Below, in pieces: positions 8,827 to 19,764 of a DNA stretch of 64,000 bases. Position 1 is the stretch's first letter. Each line of letters starts with the position of its first letter. The stretch comes from Desulfobulbaceae bacterium. Its GTDB lineage: Bacteria; Bacteroidota; Ignavibacteria; Kapaibacteriales; UBA2268. Both the position numbers and the translations under genes were made by a program. The stretch lies in assembly GCA_018335795.1 (NCBI GenBank), contig JAGXRP010000077.1, positions 1 through 64,000 on the forward strand. Direction: 5' to 3'. Below the pieces are notes generated by a model, which was not told the origin of the DNA, made no database searches, and saw nothing but the letters and a program-made list of their open reading frames with translations.

Positions 8827-9600
8827 TTGGAAAAAGAACTCAATATTTTAGTTACAAACGATGACGGAATCAACTCGCCGGGCTTAGAAGTATTGGCACG
8901 CGCAGCAAGTAAATTCGGCAAAGTCGCTATTTTCGCACCTGACAGGCAGCAAAGTGCAGTAAGTAGTGCCCTGACGATAAACCGCCCTTTAAAAGTTCAA
9001 AAGTACTTCAAAAACAAAGAGTTTTATGGTTATGCTGTTGATGGAACTCCAGCCGATTGTGTAAAAATGGCACTCACAACATTACTCGATTTTAAACCTG
9101 ATTTGATTCTTTCAGGTATCAATCACGGCAAAAACACTTCAATCAACGTAATGTATTCGGGAACAGTAGCTGCTGCAGTTGAGGGCGTTATGGCTGGAAT
9201 TAATTCCATAGCTTTCTCGATTACATCTCACAGTTTATATGTAGAGATGAAAGCTGCCGAGGAATACGCTGTTAAAATCATCGAAAGTGTTGTTTCACGA
9301 AGTTGGGATACCAAAATACTACTCAATGTAAATATTCCTGCAATCGAAGCCGGCTCTATCAAGGGGATTCGAGTCACAAAATTAGCTAAATCTTATTGGA
9401 ATGATTGGTTTGAAAGAAGAGAAGACCCATTTGGCAACGAATATTTTTGGTTTGCAGGAGATTATATTACTTCAGACCATGATAAAGAAACTGACGATAC
9501 GGCAATAGAAGACGATTTTGTCTCAGTGACACCTTTAAAATTTCTTTTTGATGATGTAGATACGATAAAAAAGATTAAATTCGTAGAAAGTTTGAGGTAA
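8827..9600 (+). CDS. surE: 5'/3'-nucleotidase SurE
   Basis: ILVTNDDGINSPGLEVLA, APDRQQSAVSSALT, DGTPADCVKMAL, SGINHGKN; TTG start appears likely. Confidence 0.95.
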   Translation: MEKELNILVTNDDGINSPGLEVLARAASKFGKVAIFAPDRQQSAVSSALTINRPLKVQKYFKNKEFYGYAVDGTPADCVKMALTTLLDFKPDLILSGINHGKNTSINVMYSGTVAAAVEGVMAGINSIAFSITSHSLYVEMKAAEEYAVKIIESVVSRSWDTKILLNVNIPAIEAGSIKGIRVTKLAKSYWNDWFERREDPFGNEYFWFAGDYITSDHDKETDDTAIEDDFVSVTPLKFLFDDVDTIKKIKFVESLR

Positions 9601-9602
9601 GA

Positions 9603-9923
9603 ATGAGGAAAATGATAAAATTGGAAGATGCTGTTGAAGGGATGGTTCTCGCAGAACCAATTTTAAATAATTTTAATCAAACATTACTTGCTGTGGGTGT
9701 AACATTAGATTTGGAAAAAATCAAGATTTTACGAACTTGGAATATTAAATTGCTATCTATCAAATCTGAAGATTCGGACTACGATCTAGAGTTTAGTCCC
9801 GAAATTTTGGCTATTTGCCAAAATATGTTAGAGCGAAGAATGCTTTGGAATCCAAGAAATGAAATTGAATTCGACCTTATTCAGTCTGCAATTTATGTTT
9901 CGGCAACTGAATTTTACGAATAA
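9603..9923 (+). CDS. Small protein resembling N-terminal domains of HD-GYP proteins (DUF3391-like)
   Basis: LEDAVEGMVLAEPILNNFNQTLLAVGVTLDLEKIKILRTWNI resembles the accessory segment seen before HD-GYP domains; tight spacing with the HDOD gene. Confidence 0.5.
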   Translation: MRKMIKLEDAVEGMVLAEPILNNFNQTLLAVGVTLDLEKIKILRTWNIKLLSIKSEDSDYDLEFSPEILAICQNMLERRMLWNPRNEIEFDLIQSAIYVSATEFYE

Positions 9924-9925
9924 AT

Positions 9926-10792
9926 ATGTCATCAAGATTAGTAAATAGTAATGAGTTGATAAACAAGGTACGTGAATTCCCTACCCTTCCTACTATTTAT
10001 TCGTCCTTAATGGATTTGATGCAGAATCCTCGCACTACTTCTATTGAACTTGCCCATCTACTAACTCAAGACCAAGCTTCATCAGCAAAATTACTTAAAA
10101 TAGCGAATTCTGCAATTTATGGCTTGCAAGGCAGAATCAATACTGTATCCCAAGCTATACTTTATATTGGTTTCGACGAAGTTAAAAACATCGTTACGGC
10201 ATTAACAATAATAAAACTTTTTAACACCGTTCATTCACGTAATGAAATTAACCCCGTTGATTTGTGGAAACATTCAATTGGTGTTGGAATTATTACTCGA
10301 CAAATTGGGAAATCATCTGGCGTACGGAATTTAGAGAATTACTTCCTATCAGGCATTTTACATGACCTTGGCAAGTTAGTTTTTTTGAAAATGATACCTA
10401 CAGAATACTCGCAAGTTATGGAATATTCAATTAACAATAAGGTTACCATCAGAGAAGCTGAAACAAAATTGTTAGGAATCACACATACCGTAATTGGTGA
10501 GATGTTAACTGAAAAATGGAGACTTCCAAACTCGATAAAAAATGCAATTCGTTACCATACAACAGGTATGATTGATAATACTTTTGACCATCTTGTCGGT
10601 ACCGTTCATATTGCAAATATAGTTGCAAATATGTACGGAATGGGATATTCGTGGGAAAACATAGTTCCTGAACCTAATGTTGAAATATGGGATAAACTAA
10701 ATCTACCGGATAAGTATTTCACAAACAACTACAAATATATTACGATGGAATTTGATGAGTCGCTGAGTCTGCTATTAAATTTGAGACAATAA
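9926..10792 (+). CDS. HDOD domain protein
   Basis: REFPTLPTIYSSLMDLM, LTQDQASSAKLLKIANSAIYGL, SGILHDLGKLV, typical of the HDOD family. Confidence 0.9.
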   Translation: MSSRLVNSNELINKVREFPTLPTIYSSLMDLMQNPRTTSIELAHLLTQDQASSAKLLKIANSAIYGLQGRINTVSQAILYIGFDEVKNIVTALTIIKLFNTVHSRNEINPVDLWKHSIGVGIITRQIGKSSGVRNLENYFLSGILHDLGKLVFLKMIPTEYSQVMEYSINNKVTIREAETKLLGITHTVIGEMLTEKWRLPNSIKNAIRYHTTGMIDNTFDHLVGTVHIANIVANMYGMGYSWENIVPEPNVEIWDKLNLPDKYFTNNYKYITMEFDESLSLLLNLRQ

Positions 10793-10793
10793 A

Positions 10794-12557
10794 ATGACAA
10801 ACAAAAAAAATGACAGTGAATTGAATGTTGATTGGAAGGATTTTTTCCATTCAATTGAGGAGTATATTGACTTTAAATCACAATCATCAACCGTTCATGA
10901 AATTTTGAATAAAGGAATTAAGGTATTCCTACAATTACCATGTGCACAATCTGTAGCCTTATTTCTAATATCATCAAACGACTTCTCCCTGAATTTTAAA
11001 ATTTCGAGTCCTGCTTCTTCAGAAAATCTATTCCGAAAAATTGCTGATTATGCAATTGAAACTAGTTTAGTGGGTGAAGTATTAAGTACAGGAACAATGC
11101 TGGAGCATTATTTGGGAGATAATTTCAGCGAAGCAGAGAATTTATTGTTGATACCGCTCAAAACTTCGCGAACAATCAACGGATTGATTTTTGTCCTAAC
11201 AAGTGCTCCTATTGCTGATATAAATCAAATATTATACAGGTTCAATGTTTTATTTGTTAGTATGTTTGCATCGGATATACAATCTTTGCAAACTTATAGA
11301 GATTTGGAGGTCAGTAAGTCAATATTGGAACAAAAAGTCCATGCCCGCACTATTGACTTAAAGCAAAGCCAACGTGAGCTTCGGACAGTAATAGATTCAG
11401 TTTTGACCGGAATTTTGATTGTTGATAATCAAAATAAAAAAATTATTCAATCAAATCCTATTGCTCAAGATTTAATCGGGCATAATGAATTGATTCTCTC
11501 AAATAGATTCGTATCCGATTTTTTGCCCGAAAATCCTGAATTTATAAATGACAATAATAAGATATCTAAACAATCAGGCATGTTTGAATCCTATTTATTA
11601 AATAGTTCAAATATTAAAATACCAATCCTCAGAACTGCTACTCAAATCAAATCAGGGCTTCGTGACATTATAATTGAAAGTTTTGTTGACATTAGTGCAA
11701 GAAAAAAACTTGAAGAGTCTCTCCAAAATGCTAACGAAATACTCGAGTTAAAAGTTAGCGAGAGAACTGAGGATTTGCAAATTCTTGTAAATAAACTTAA
11801 ACTTGAGATTTCGGAACGAGAAACAATCGAACAAGAGCTCAGAAGACTCTTCATCAAGGAAAAGGAATTGGGCGAAATGAAAATGAGGTTTGTCAATATG
11901 GTATCTCACGAATTTCGCACTCCACTGACTGTTATAAGAACGTCTTCTCAATTGATTGATTCATATTACGAAAGATTTACGGTCGAACAAATTAAAAAGC
12001 AAATCGAAAAAATCATATATTCTGTAGATAGCCTAACTGCTCTTCTCGATAATACTGTTTTCATAGGCAAAAGTGAAGCAGACAAATTAGATTTGAACTT
12101 GCAGGAAGTAAATTTGCAAAATTTCTTCGATAATTTGATTAAAGACATTAAACAAACATATACGACTGGTCACAAATTTAATCTTTCTGTATCTACTGAT
12201 ATTGATTTTATATTGAGTGACCCGAAGCTATTGTGGCATATTTTTAACAATCTTATTATCAATGCTATTAAATATTCTCACCAAGATTCTGAAATAATTA
12301 TCAGAGCTTCTGTCAGTCATGATGCAATTCTTTGTGAGGTTAGAGACTTTGGAATCGGAATACCTCAAGAAGAATTGAATCATATATTCGACATGTTCTT
12401 CAGAGCTAAGAATGTTGGTATCACCCCCGGTACAGGATTGGGTTTATCCGTTGTAAATGAATCGGTTAAGAAACTTGGCGGTCAAATTACAGTAAGAAGT
12501 TCCCAGGAATATGGCACTTCTTTCAAGGTTAATTTACCATTTCTGACAGCAGATTAA
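10794..12557 (+). CDS. PAS (possibly GAF) sensor histidine kinase
   Basis: HisKA MRFVNMVSHEFRTPLTVIRTSSQLI; HATPase_c NLIINAIKYS, VRDFGIGIPQEELNHIFDMFFRA, GTGLGLSVV. Confidence 0.93.
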   Translation: MTNKKNDSELNVDWKDFFHSIEEYIDFKSQSSTVHEILNKGIKVFLQLPCAQSVALFLISSNDFSLNFKISSPASSENLFRKIADYAIETSLVGEVLSTGTMLEHYLGDNFSEAENLLLIPLKTSRTINGLIFVLTSAPIADINQILYRFNVLFVSMFASDIQSLQTYRDLEVSKSILEQKVHARTIDLKQSQRELRTVIDSVLTGILIVDNQNKKIIQSNPIAQDLIGHNELILSNRFVSDFLPENPEFINDNNKISKQSGMFESYLLNSSNIKIPILRTATQIKSGLRDIIIESFVDISARKKLEESLQNANEILELKVSERTEDLQILVNKLKLEISERETIEQELRRLFIKEKELGEMKMRFVNMVSHEFRTPLTVIRTSSQLIDSYYERFTVEQIKKQIEKIIYSVDSLTALLDNTVFIGKSEADKLDLNLQEVNLQNFFDNLIKDIKQTYTTGHKFNLSVSTDIDFILSDPKLLWHIFNNLIINAIKYSHQDSEIIIRASVSHDAILCEVRDFGIGIPQEELNHIFDMFFRAKNVGITPGTGLGLSVVNESVKKLGGQITVRSSQEYGTSFKVNLPFLTAD

Positions 12558-12567
12558 ATTATTGAAT

Positions 12568-13878
12568 TCATTTCTTGAAACGGTTTTGTACGAAACTTTT
12601 GATATCTCTTATGCCTTGAAATAAATCAGAAGTTTTGCATTCAACATAAGTCGAGTTTTTAAGTAATCTGTAATTGAGTATTGTCATAGATGCCAAATAT
12701 ACCAAATATCCAAGTGGCATCAACAATCCTATTCCCAAAAATCCAACCACTACATAAGTTGAAAGACTTATTACGAGAGAAATACTTGTGTTTTTGAGCA
12801 AAGCGTTGATTTTGCCTGTAGCAACAACCAAAAAATAGAATATTGAAAATGGTAAAAGAAGAGCTGTCAGTAGCATGACTTTGAAAAGCCCAAGCGAGAG
12901 TGTGTATTTTTCAGTTAAAAACCACGCAATAAAAATATCTACAATGCCTGTCATAAAAAGAACGGTCAGAGATACAAAAATCAGAAAAGCAAATGAAACT
13001 GATTTGACAAGCAATTGTTTGAATGAGGCTAAGTCATTTGATTTCATAAACCTGACTGCAGCCGGATAAACCAATCCATTTACTCCGTTCATGCCTTCCT
13101 CAAAAAATCGAAAAAGTGTTTTAGCTGTTTGGTACAAGCCTACATAATGCAAATCGAAGAAAAACTTAACTATGAATAAATCCAATTGCTTAGGAATAGT
13201 ATTTAATAAGTTGGTTAAAGTGATTGGGAAGCTAAATCGAAGCATTTCCTTTACTGTCACTTGCCCTGTAAGATTGAACTTTAACTCTCTCCAAACCATT
13301 GCAACGCTGACCAAAGAACTTGCAGCAGTACCGTAAAAATAGGCATTTGTAGCATCATAAAAGTCCCATGGCAATCCATTGAATTTGGCATAAAGTATGA
13401 AATAAGACATTACAGCAAAAAAAGCAACATCACTGATAAAAATTTGGAATGTTTGATGCTCCTTTAGCATAATCTTTTGTGAAAATGTTCGGGGAATCAT
13501 GAGTAAGCCAAGCAAAGGCAGGTATGAGCCAATTTCAAGAACACGAGATTCGGTCATTTCAGAAGACAAAAGACTTGATGCGAAGTAAATCATTAAAGAT
13601 AAACCAATTACAACAATCACATGAAGTAATATAACAACTGAATTAACTTTCTTTTTATTGGATTCATCAAAACCAAACTGAATCAACAATTGCAATGCAA
13701 AAGAGTCGCTCAGAACAAAAATCCAAATGTTGAGAGCAATGAATAATGCAAACAAACCAAGCTCAGCCGGATCCATAATTGAGGCTTGGACAAGGTAAAC
13801 AAGACCATATAGAATATATACTGCTTTATCAGCTGCAGTCCAGAATATTTTCCAAATATGATGTTGAATCTGCATCAA
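12568..13878 (-). CDS. Polysaccharide flippase-like multi-TM membrane protein (MATE/MVF superfamily)
   Basis: Many TM segments; FSFPITLTNLLNTIPKQLDLFIVKFFF typical of O-antigen/polysaccharide flippases. Confidence 0.75.
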   Translation of the reverse strand: MMQIQHHIWKIFWTAADKAVYILYGLVYLVQASIMDPAELGLFALFIALNIWIFVLSDSFALQLLIQFGFDESNKKKVNSVVILLHVIVVIGLSLMIYFASSLLSSEMTESRVLEIGSYLPLLGLLMIPRTFSQKIMLKEHQTFQIFISDVAFFAVMSYFILYAKFNGLPWDFYDATNAYFYGTAASSLVSVAMVWRELKFNLTGQVTVKEMLRFSFPITLTNLLNTIPKQLDLFIVKFFFDLHYVGLYQTAKTLFRFFEEGMNGVNGLVYPAAVRFMKSNDLASFKQLLVKSVSFAFLIFVSLTVLFMTGIVDIFIAWFLTEKYTLSLGLFKVMLLTALLLPFSIFYFLVVATGKINALLKNTSISLVISLSTYVVVGFLGIGLLMPLGYLVYLASMTILNYRLLKNSTYVECKTSDLFQGIRDIKSFVQNRFKK

Positions 13879-15206
13879 TTTCTCATTAAGTTAGCCGGTA
13901 ATTGATTACCGGATTCTATGATTGCTTTAGTCATGTTTATTCTAAGCAATAATAATGCCCCAAATAAGAAAAATATCCCCAATGAAAAAATAGCAATTCT
14001 GTATGAACCTGTAAATTGCAAAGACATACCGAATACCAAAGGACCAATCCAACTTGTGCCACGTTCGCTGATTTCATACAAACTGAAATACTCTGCTTCC
14101 TTGCCTTTAGGTATCAATAAAGAGAATAATGAACGACTGAGAGCTTGCGTACCTCCTAAAACAAGAGCTATAACAGCTCCTAAGATGTAGAATCCGAGCG
14201 TTGAATTTAAGAACATAAAAGCATAAAAAACTATCCCAATCCAAATAAGCAAACTCAATAATAATGCTTTTTTGCTATCAAACCGTTCAGCTAACTTGTT
14301 GAAAAATATAGCGCCAAATAATGCTACGAATTGTACCATCAGAATGACAGTCGTAAGCGTAGAAATATCTAGCCCCAATTCTTCTTGCCCAAATTGAGAT
14401 GAAACGACAATCACAGCTTGGACACCATCATTATAAAGCAAGTATGCAGCCAAAAATAGTAGTGTTTTTGGGTATTTACGAGCTTCTTTAATAGTTTGAA
14501 TAATTGCTTTGAATCCATAACCGACTAAATTTGCCCCCTTTGGCAAGGCTTTTGTGAAACGTACTTTGAGATGAATAGCCGGGAAAACTGTAAAAATCGC
14601 CCACCAAAGCCCTGCTGATGCTAATGATATTCGGACTGCATGCCCCATTGTGAGACCAAAATTTTCAGCTTGCATAACCAACATCAAATTTATAGCAAGC
14701 AATATTCCTCCGCCAAAATACCCCCATGCAAATCCTAATGATGACACCTTGTCGCGTTCGTCTTCAGTAGCTATGTCATTCAGGAAAGCATTGTAAAAAA
14801 TCATTGAAGCGCCGAATGCAAGATTTGAAATTATGAGTAAAGCTCCTCCATATAAATAGTTTGTATCTTCGAGAAAATACAAGAACATTGCGGCAATACT
14901 ACCCAAATAAGCAGAAAAAATCAGGAGTTTCTTTTTATAATTGCTTGTATCTGCAATCGCACCAAGAACCGGAAGCAGTAAGACTTGAAGAATAACGGAT
15001 AGAGAAACGCAATATGTGAAAAATGAGCCGTGGAAAACCGGAATTCCGAAGATGTCCAAAAACCCATCAGAGTCGGCAGCATTTTTGGCAATTGTGGTCA
15101 GATATGGACCTAAAAAGACGGTAATCACAGTGGTAGTAAATGCCGATACTGCAAAATCGTACATATACCAAGAGCGACGCTCAAGATATTTATTTTTATC
15201 GTTCAT
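13875..15206 (-). CDS. MFS transporter, UMF1/Atg22-like family
   Basis: RRSWYMYDFAVSAFTTTVITVFLGPYL and LGFAWGYFGGGILLAINL, UMF1-type. Confidence 0.87.
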   Translation of the reverse strand: MNDKNKYLERRSWYMYDFAVSAFTTTVITVFLGPYLTTIAKNAADSDGFLDIFGIPVFHGSFFTYCVSLSVILQVLLLPVLGAIADTSNYKKKLLIFSAYLGSIAAMFLYFLEDTNYLYGGALLIISNLAFGASMIFYNAFLNDIATEDERDKVSSLGFAWGYFGGGILLAINLMLVMQAENFGLTMGHAVRISLASAGLWWAIFTVFPAIHLKVRFTKALPKGANLVGYGFKAIIQTIKEARKYPKTLLFLAAYLLYNDGVQAVIVVSSQFGQEELGLDISTLTTVILMVQFVALFGAIFFNKLAERFDSKKALLLSLLIWIGIVFYAFMFLNSTLGFYILGAVIALVLGGTQALSRSLFSLLIPKGKEAEYFSLYEISERGTSWIGPLVFGMSLQFTGSYRIAIFSLGIFFLFGALLLLRINMTKAIIESGNQLPANLMRN

Positions 15207-15270
15207 TTCATTTTATTCAAATTATAAACAGATAGTTACGTAAATTTGAGCGAAATATTTAAAAGCCGGA

Positions 15271-16503
15271 TTATTCGTAGCGAAGTGCTTCAATCGGGTC
15301 TAAATTTGCAGCTTTCCATGCGGGATAAGCGCCAAAAATTAATCCTAATATCGTGCAAATGATGAGACTATATAATATCCAGTCAACCGGAACAACTAAG
15401 GTGAGTCCGAGTAAATTACCAAATAAATATGATAATGAAAGACCAAGAACTATACCTAATGCTCCGCCGAGCTGGCAAAGTGTTATCGTTTCGATTATGA
15501 ATTGGCTCATAATCCATCGTTTTTTAGCACCAACAGCTTTTCGGATGCCTATTTCTCGGGTGCGCTCTTTAATTGTGACAAGCATAATATTCATAATGCC
15601 TATACCTGCTGCAAATAGAGCAATAAAGCCCGTAATGAAGCCAAACAACGACAAATACCCAGTAAGTCCTGCAAATTGGAGTGCGATTGTTTCATTTGTT
15701 TCAAGTTCGAATGAACTCAATTCCCAAGGTTGGTCATCGCGAATTCCACGTAAAATACCAATCGCTTCGTCTATAGTAGGCATAAGCATATCACGCGAAG
15801 TAGATTTGACGTTGATTGTAAGCGATTCTTCCCATCTTGTCGAATAATATTTTAAAAATTGAGTAATTGGAATAATGGCAACATTATCTTGGCTTCTACC
15901 AAGAATTGCACCTTTTGTTTCGAGAATACCAATTACACTATAGATTTGTTTGCCTATAATTAAATCTTTGCCAATTGGGTCAGAATTTGGAAAAAGTATC
16001 TGGACTATATCATTTCCAATGATGACAACGTTGCGGTTGAAAGTGATATCATCATCAATAAAAGCTCTACCGACAGATAATCGAATGTTATTTGTCTCGA
16101 AATAGCTTGCATCAGTGCCGACTAAAGATACATCAGGATTTGTTTCAAACATTGATGTTTTGAGAGTATGGTTTGATGAGGTACTCATAGCACTGACAGA
16201 AGATGCAAGCATCATATTTCTTTTGAAATCTTGAACTTGAGAATAATTTATTCGCTTTCTGCCTGCATATTTTCTCCAAGAATGCGCTCCAAATTGGATT
16301 TTCGGCATCCTGTAAATGGAAAAAGTGTTTTCACCAAGGTCTGCCATTTGAGTCGTAACAGTGTTATTGATGGATTTGACAAGAGTGATTGCAACTATAA
16401 TAGCAAAAACGCCAATACAAATACTTAACAATGTTAAGAAAGCTCTTAATTTATTCAATCTAATCGAATCAATTGCAATTGATATACTTTCAAAAACTAC
16501 CAT
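15271..16503 (-). CDS. MacB-like ABC transporter permease (FtsX domain)
   Basis: LNKLRAFLTLLSICIGVFAII, ERTREIGIRKAVGAKKRWIMSQFIIE, AYPAWKAANLDPIEALRYE. Confidence 0.92.
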   Translation of the reverse strand: MVVFESISIAIDSIRLNKLRAFLTLLSICIGVFAIIVAITLVKSINNTVTTQMADLGENTFSIYRMPKIQFGAHSWRKYAGRKRINYSQVQDFKRNMMLASSVSAMSTSSNHTLKTSMFETNPDVSLVGTDASYFETNNIRLSVGRAFIDDDITFNRNVVIIGNDIVQILFPNSDPIGKDLIIGKQIYSVIGILETKGAILGRSQDNVAIIPITQFLKYYSTRWEESLTINVKSTSRDMLMPTIDEAIGILRGIRDDQPWELSSFELETNETIALQFAGLTGYLSLFGFITGFIALFAAGIGIMNIMLVTIKERTREIGIRKAVGAKKRWIMSQFIIETITLCQLGGALGIVLGLSLSYLFGNLLGLTLVVPVDWILYSLIICTILGLIFGAYPAWKAANLDPIEALRYE

Positions 16504-17756
16504 TACTCAAACCTCAACGCATCAATTGGATTAAGTTTGGAAGCTCTAATTGCCGGGATTATACCCGATAATACACCTACGAAAATCGATACAATGGATG
16601 CTATTACTAATAATTGAAATGGCAAAAACGGTGTCAAAAAACCGGCTTCTTCAACAAATTTAGGCAAAATGGTGGCAACAGCAAAAGTAATTCCCGAACA
16701 AATAATAAGAGAAATAATTGCCCCTGTGAAACATAAAGTTGAAGATTCGACAATAAATTGGAATAATATCGAGCGTCTTTTTGCTCCTATCGCCATTCGG
16801 ATGCCAATTTCTTTTGTCCTTTCGGTAACTGAAACGAACATGATATTCATAATCCCGATAATACCGACAATGAAAGATAGTACCGTCATCCCAATGCCTA
16901 TACCCCAAACGTATAATTTCAGTGTAGCGACTTGATTCTCAAACGCTTTTGTTTCATTTATTGAAAAATCATCTTCATCTTTTGGGTCAACGTTTCGGAT
17001 TGAGCGCATAATTCCTCTCGCCTCTTCTCTAACTTCATCAAGCATTTCTTCGGAGCCTGCTTTAATACCAATAGAAATTGAACGGTTATGCCTGCCATAC
17101 ATACCTACAAAAGAGCCAACCGGGATGAATACTTGATTGTCAATAAAATCAAAAAACATGGTGCCTTGTTTTCGGATAACACCGATTACAAGGAATTTGT
17201 GCCCATTGATTTTGATGGTTTGATTCAGAGCATTCCCATCAGGGAAAATTGTTGTATAAACCTTATGTCCGAGCACAACGACTTTTGAATGGATTGATTC
17301 TTCAAAAGGTGTAAAATACCTACCTTCGATTGTTTCTCCGGCTGATGTCAGACCGTGATTAGATGTCGTCCCAATAATTGTGATTCCGTTAAATATTAAA
17401 TTTTCATATTTTATACTGCCTCCCCAATCTCTTGCTGTGGGGAAAATGAGTTCAGCATTATTTAATCGTTCCATCATAATGTCTGCTTGCTCGAATGTAA
17501 TATCCTTTCGTTGCCTTACTAACTTCCAGTTTTTGCCACCTGCCCAATCCCATTTGTCAATGTAGAGAATATCAACCCCAATCATTCGAAAAGTTTCATC
17601 CATTGCAGTTTGTAATCCGGTCAATACCCAACCCATTAAAATAACAGTCGAAATACCAATCACAACGCCCAAGGAAGCCAACAATGACCTAAGTTTGTTG
17701 CCTTTCATTGCATCAATTGCAATTACGATGGTTTCTTTGAATTCTACGAATGTCAT
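16503..17756 (-). CDS. MacB-like ABC transporter permease (FtsX domain)
   Basis: GNKLRSLLASLGVVIGISTVILM, ERTKEIGIRMAIGAKRRSILFQFIVE, IPAIRASKLNPIDALRFE. Confidence 0.92.
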   Translation of the reverse strand: MTFVEFKETIVIAIDAMKGNKLRSLLASLGVVIGISTVILMGWVLTGLQTAMDETFRMIGVDILYIDKWDWAGGKNWKLVRQRKDITFEQADIMMERLNNAELIFPTARDWGGSIKYENLIFNGITIIGTTSNHGLTSAGETIEGRYFTPFEESIHSKVVVLGHKVYTTIFPDGNALNQTIKINGHKFLVIGVIRKQGTMFFDFIDNQVFIPVGSFVGMYGRHNRSISIGIKAGSEEMLDEVREEARGIMRSIRNVDPKDEDDFSINETKAFENQVATLKLYVWGIGIGMTVLSFIVGIIGIMNIMFVSVTERTKEIGIRMAIGAKRRSILFQFIVESSTLCFTGAIISLIICSGITFAVATILPKFVEEAGFLTPFLPFQLLVIASIVSIFVGVLSGIIPAIRASKLNPIDALRFE

Positions 17757-17760
17757 AAGA

Positions 17761-18471
17761 TTAATTCAAATTGCTTTGTTGGTTGATTTCATCTCTTTCA
17801 ATCAATCCATCGCGGAGACGAATAATTCTGTTGGCATGGCGAGCGATTTCTTCTTCATGAGTAACTAAAATTATCGTATTGCCTTTATGCCATAAGTCAC
17901 GGAATAGTGTGATGATTTCTTCACCCGTTTTGGAATCAAGATTACCTGTCGGTTCATCAGCTAATATTATTGATGGGTTAGTTACTAAAGCTCGAGCAAT
18001 CGCTACGCGTTGTCTTTGTCCTCCGGATAGTTCGTTAGGTTTGTGTGTGATTCTATCTTCCAAGCCAACATCAATAAGAGCTTGTTTGGCGGTTTCATGT
18101 CTCTGACCGCTCGGACGCCCTGAATAAACAAGTGGCAACTCTACATTTTTAATAGCAGTTGCACGAGCCAATAAATTAAATGTTTGGAATACGAAGCCTA
18201 TTTTCCGATTGCGAATATCAGCTAAGTCATCATCATCCATCACACTGACATCTTCCCCGCCGAACAAATATTTGCCGCCGGAAGGAGTGTCCAAACAACC
18301 GAGAATATTCATAAGAGTTGATTTGCCGGAACCGGATGGTCCCATAATAGCAACGTACTCGTTTTCGTGGATTTGAAGTGTAATATCTCTTAGAGCATAA
18401 ACAGTTTCAACACCCATTCTATATAGCTTGGAAATGTTTTCAATATCAATAATTAATTTTTTGTCGTTCAT
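17761..18471 (-). CDS. ABC transporter ATP-binding protein (LolD/MacB type)
   Basis: Walker [10 protein letters not shown], signature [15 protein letters not shown], Walker [13 protein letters not shown]. Confidence 0.95.
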   Translation of the reverse strand: MNDKKLIIDIENISKLYRMGVETVYALRDITLQIHENEYVAIMGPSGSGKSTLMNILGCLDTPSGGKYLFGGEDVSVMDDDDLADIRNRKIGFVFQTFNLLARATAIKNVELPLVYSGRPSGQRHETAKQALIDVGLEDRITHKPNELSGGQRQRVAIARALVTNPSIILADEPTGNLDSKTGEEIITLFRDLWHKGNTIILVTHEEEIARHANRIIRLRDGLIERDEINQQSNLN

Positions 18472-18483
18472 CAGAATTTCTCG

Positions 18484-19752
18484 TTATTTTTTTATTAATT
18501 TACGTTGCATCACTGTATCAATCTTGATATCCATGCCATCATTGAGTTCCTTGCTTACAGCAACAAAACTTCCAGAAATAATTTCATCGCCGTGATTGAG
18601 TCCTTCCACGATTTCAATGAAGCCTTTGTCGCTAATCCCTGTTTTAACTGTTGTTAAGACGGCTTTACCGGATTTGCTTAGAAAGACAACAGACGGTGGA
18701 CGTTCAATCTTCAATCCTGCTGCCGGTTCAGATCCGTCGCTCCTTTCCGAATTGCCTGTTTGGTTAAGACTCGCATCTCGCACCGTTACGGCTTGCAATG
18801 GCACTGCCAATACATTATGCCTTGTTTCGGTTTGAATTTCTACATTGCAACTCATTCCGGGACGCAAACGGTACTCATTGTCAATTAATCGAACTTTAAT
18901 TTGGAAATTAACCACTTGGTCTTGTGAACCAAGTGCGCTCGTAATAGCTGAATGACCTATTTCGATTACAACGCCGCGAAGTTTCATATCGGATATTGCA
19001 TCAATTTCAACATGTGCAGTATCCCCGATTGCGACCAACACAATATCGTTTTCGTCAACATTTACGAGGGCATTCATAATTGATAAATCTGATACTTGCA
19101 TCAATTCCGTGCCTTGCATCATTCCCGTTCCGACCACTTTTTCGCCAAGCTCAACACCAAGAGTGGTCACTACTCCGGCAATTGGAGAGAATATCGAAGT
19201 TCTGTCCTTATCGCGCTCAACTTGATTAAGCTGTGCTAATGCTGATTGATACCTTGCTAAAGCAGCTTTATATGATGAAGAAGCGCCATTGAAAGCAGCT
19301 TCGGCAGCATCAAAATCTTTCTTTGATGCGAATTCCTTTTTAAATAAATCTTGAATTCGTTTGAAATCGGCGGCAGCACGGTCTTTTTCGGCTTCACGAG
19401 CTCCGATTTCCATCTTAGCAGCTTCGGCAGTAGCTTGTGCTTGTTTGAGTTGCGCCTCGACAATATCAGGTTTGATTCGGACAAGCAATTGATTTTGCTT
19501 TACCGTATCGCCTTCTTTTACACCAAGGAAGATTATTTCGCCTGATGTTTGTGAAGAAATTTTAACCTGCATTTCAGGCTGTATTTTCCCGATTGCCGAA
19601 ACCGTTTGAGTTATCGTTCGTGTATCAACTTTGCTAGTAGTTACACTGATGCGATGGTCTTTGGGTTGAAATATCATAAACCCAATCAGAGCCAATACTA
19701 CGATTGAAACAATCAATATAATCCAAAATTTCTTTTTACTTTTCTTAGCCAT
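18484..19752 (-). CDS. Efflux periplasmic adaptor (HlyD/MacA-like membrane fusion protein)
   Basis: N-terminal TM, VSAIGKIQPEMQVKISSQTSGEI, SIFSPIAGVVTTLGVELGEKV, LRPGMSCNVEI. Confidence 0.92.
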   Translation of the reverse strand: MAKKSKKKFWIILIVSIVVLALIGFMIFQPKDHRISVTTSKVDTRTITQTVSAIGKIQPEMQVKISSQTSGEIIFLGVKEGDTVKQNQLLVRIKPDIVEAQLKQAQATAEAAKMEIGAREAEKDRAAADFKRIQDLFKKEFASKKDFDAAEAAFNGASSSYKAALARYQSALAQLNQVERDKDRTSIFSPIAGVVTTLGVELGEKVVGTGMMQGTELMQVSDLSIMNALVNVDENDIVLVAIGDTAHVEIDAISDMKLRGVVIEIGHSAITSALGSQDQVVNFQIKVRLIDNEYRLRPGMSCNVEIQTETRHNVLAVPLQAVTVRDASLNQTGNSERSDGSEPAAGLKIERPPSVVFLSKSGKAVLTTVKTGISDKGFIEIVEGLNHGDEIISGSFVAVSKELNDGMDIKIDTVMQRKLIKK

Positions 19753-19764
19753 TTTAATTATCCG

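Noticed and set aside
15353-15847. 164-aa plus-strand ORF
   Set aside because: Antisense to a well-supported MacB-like permease.
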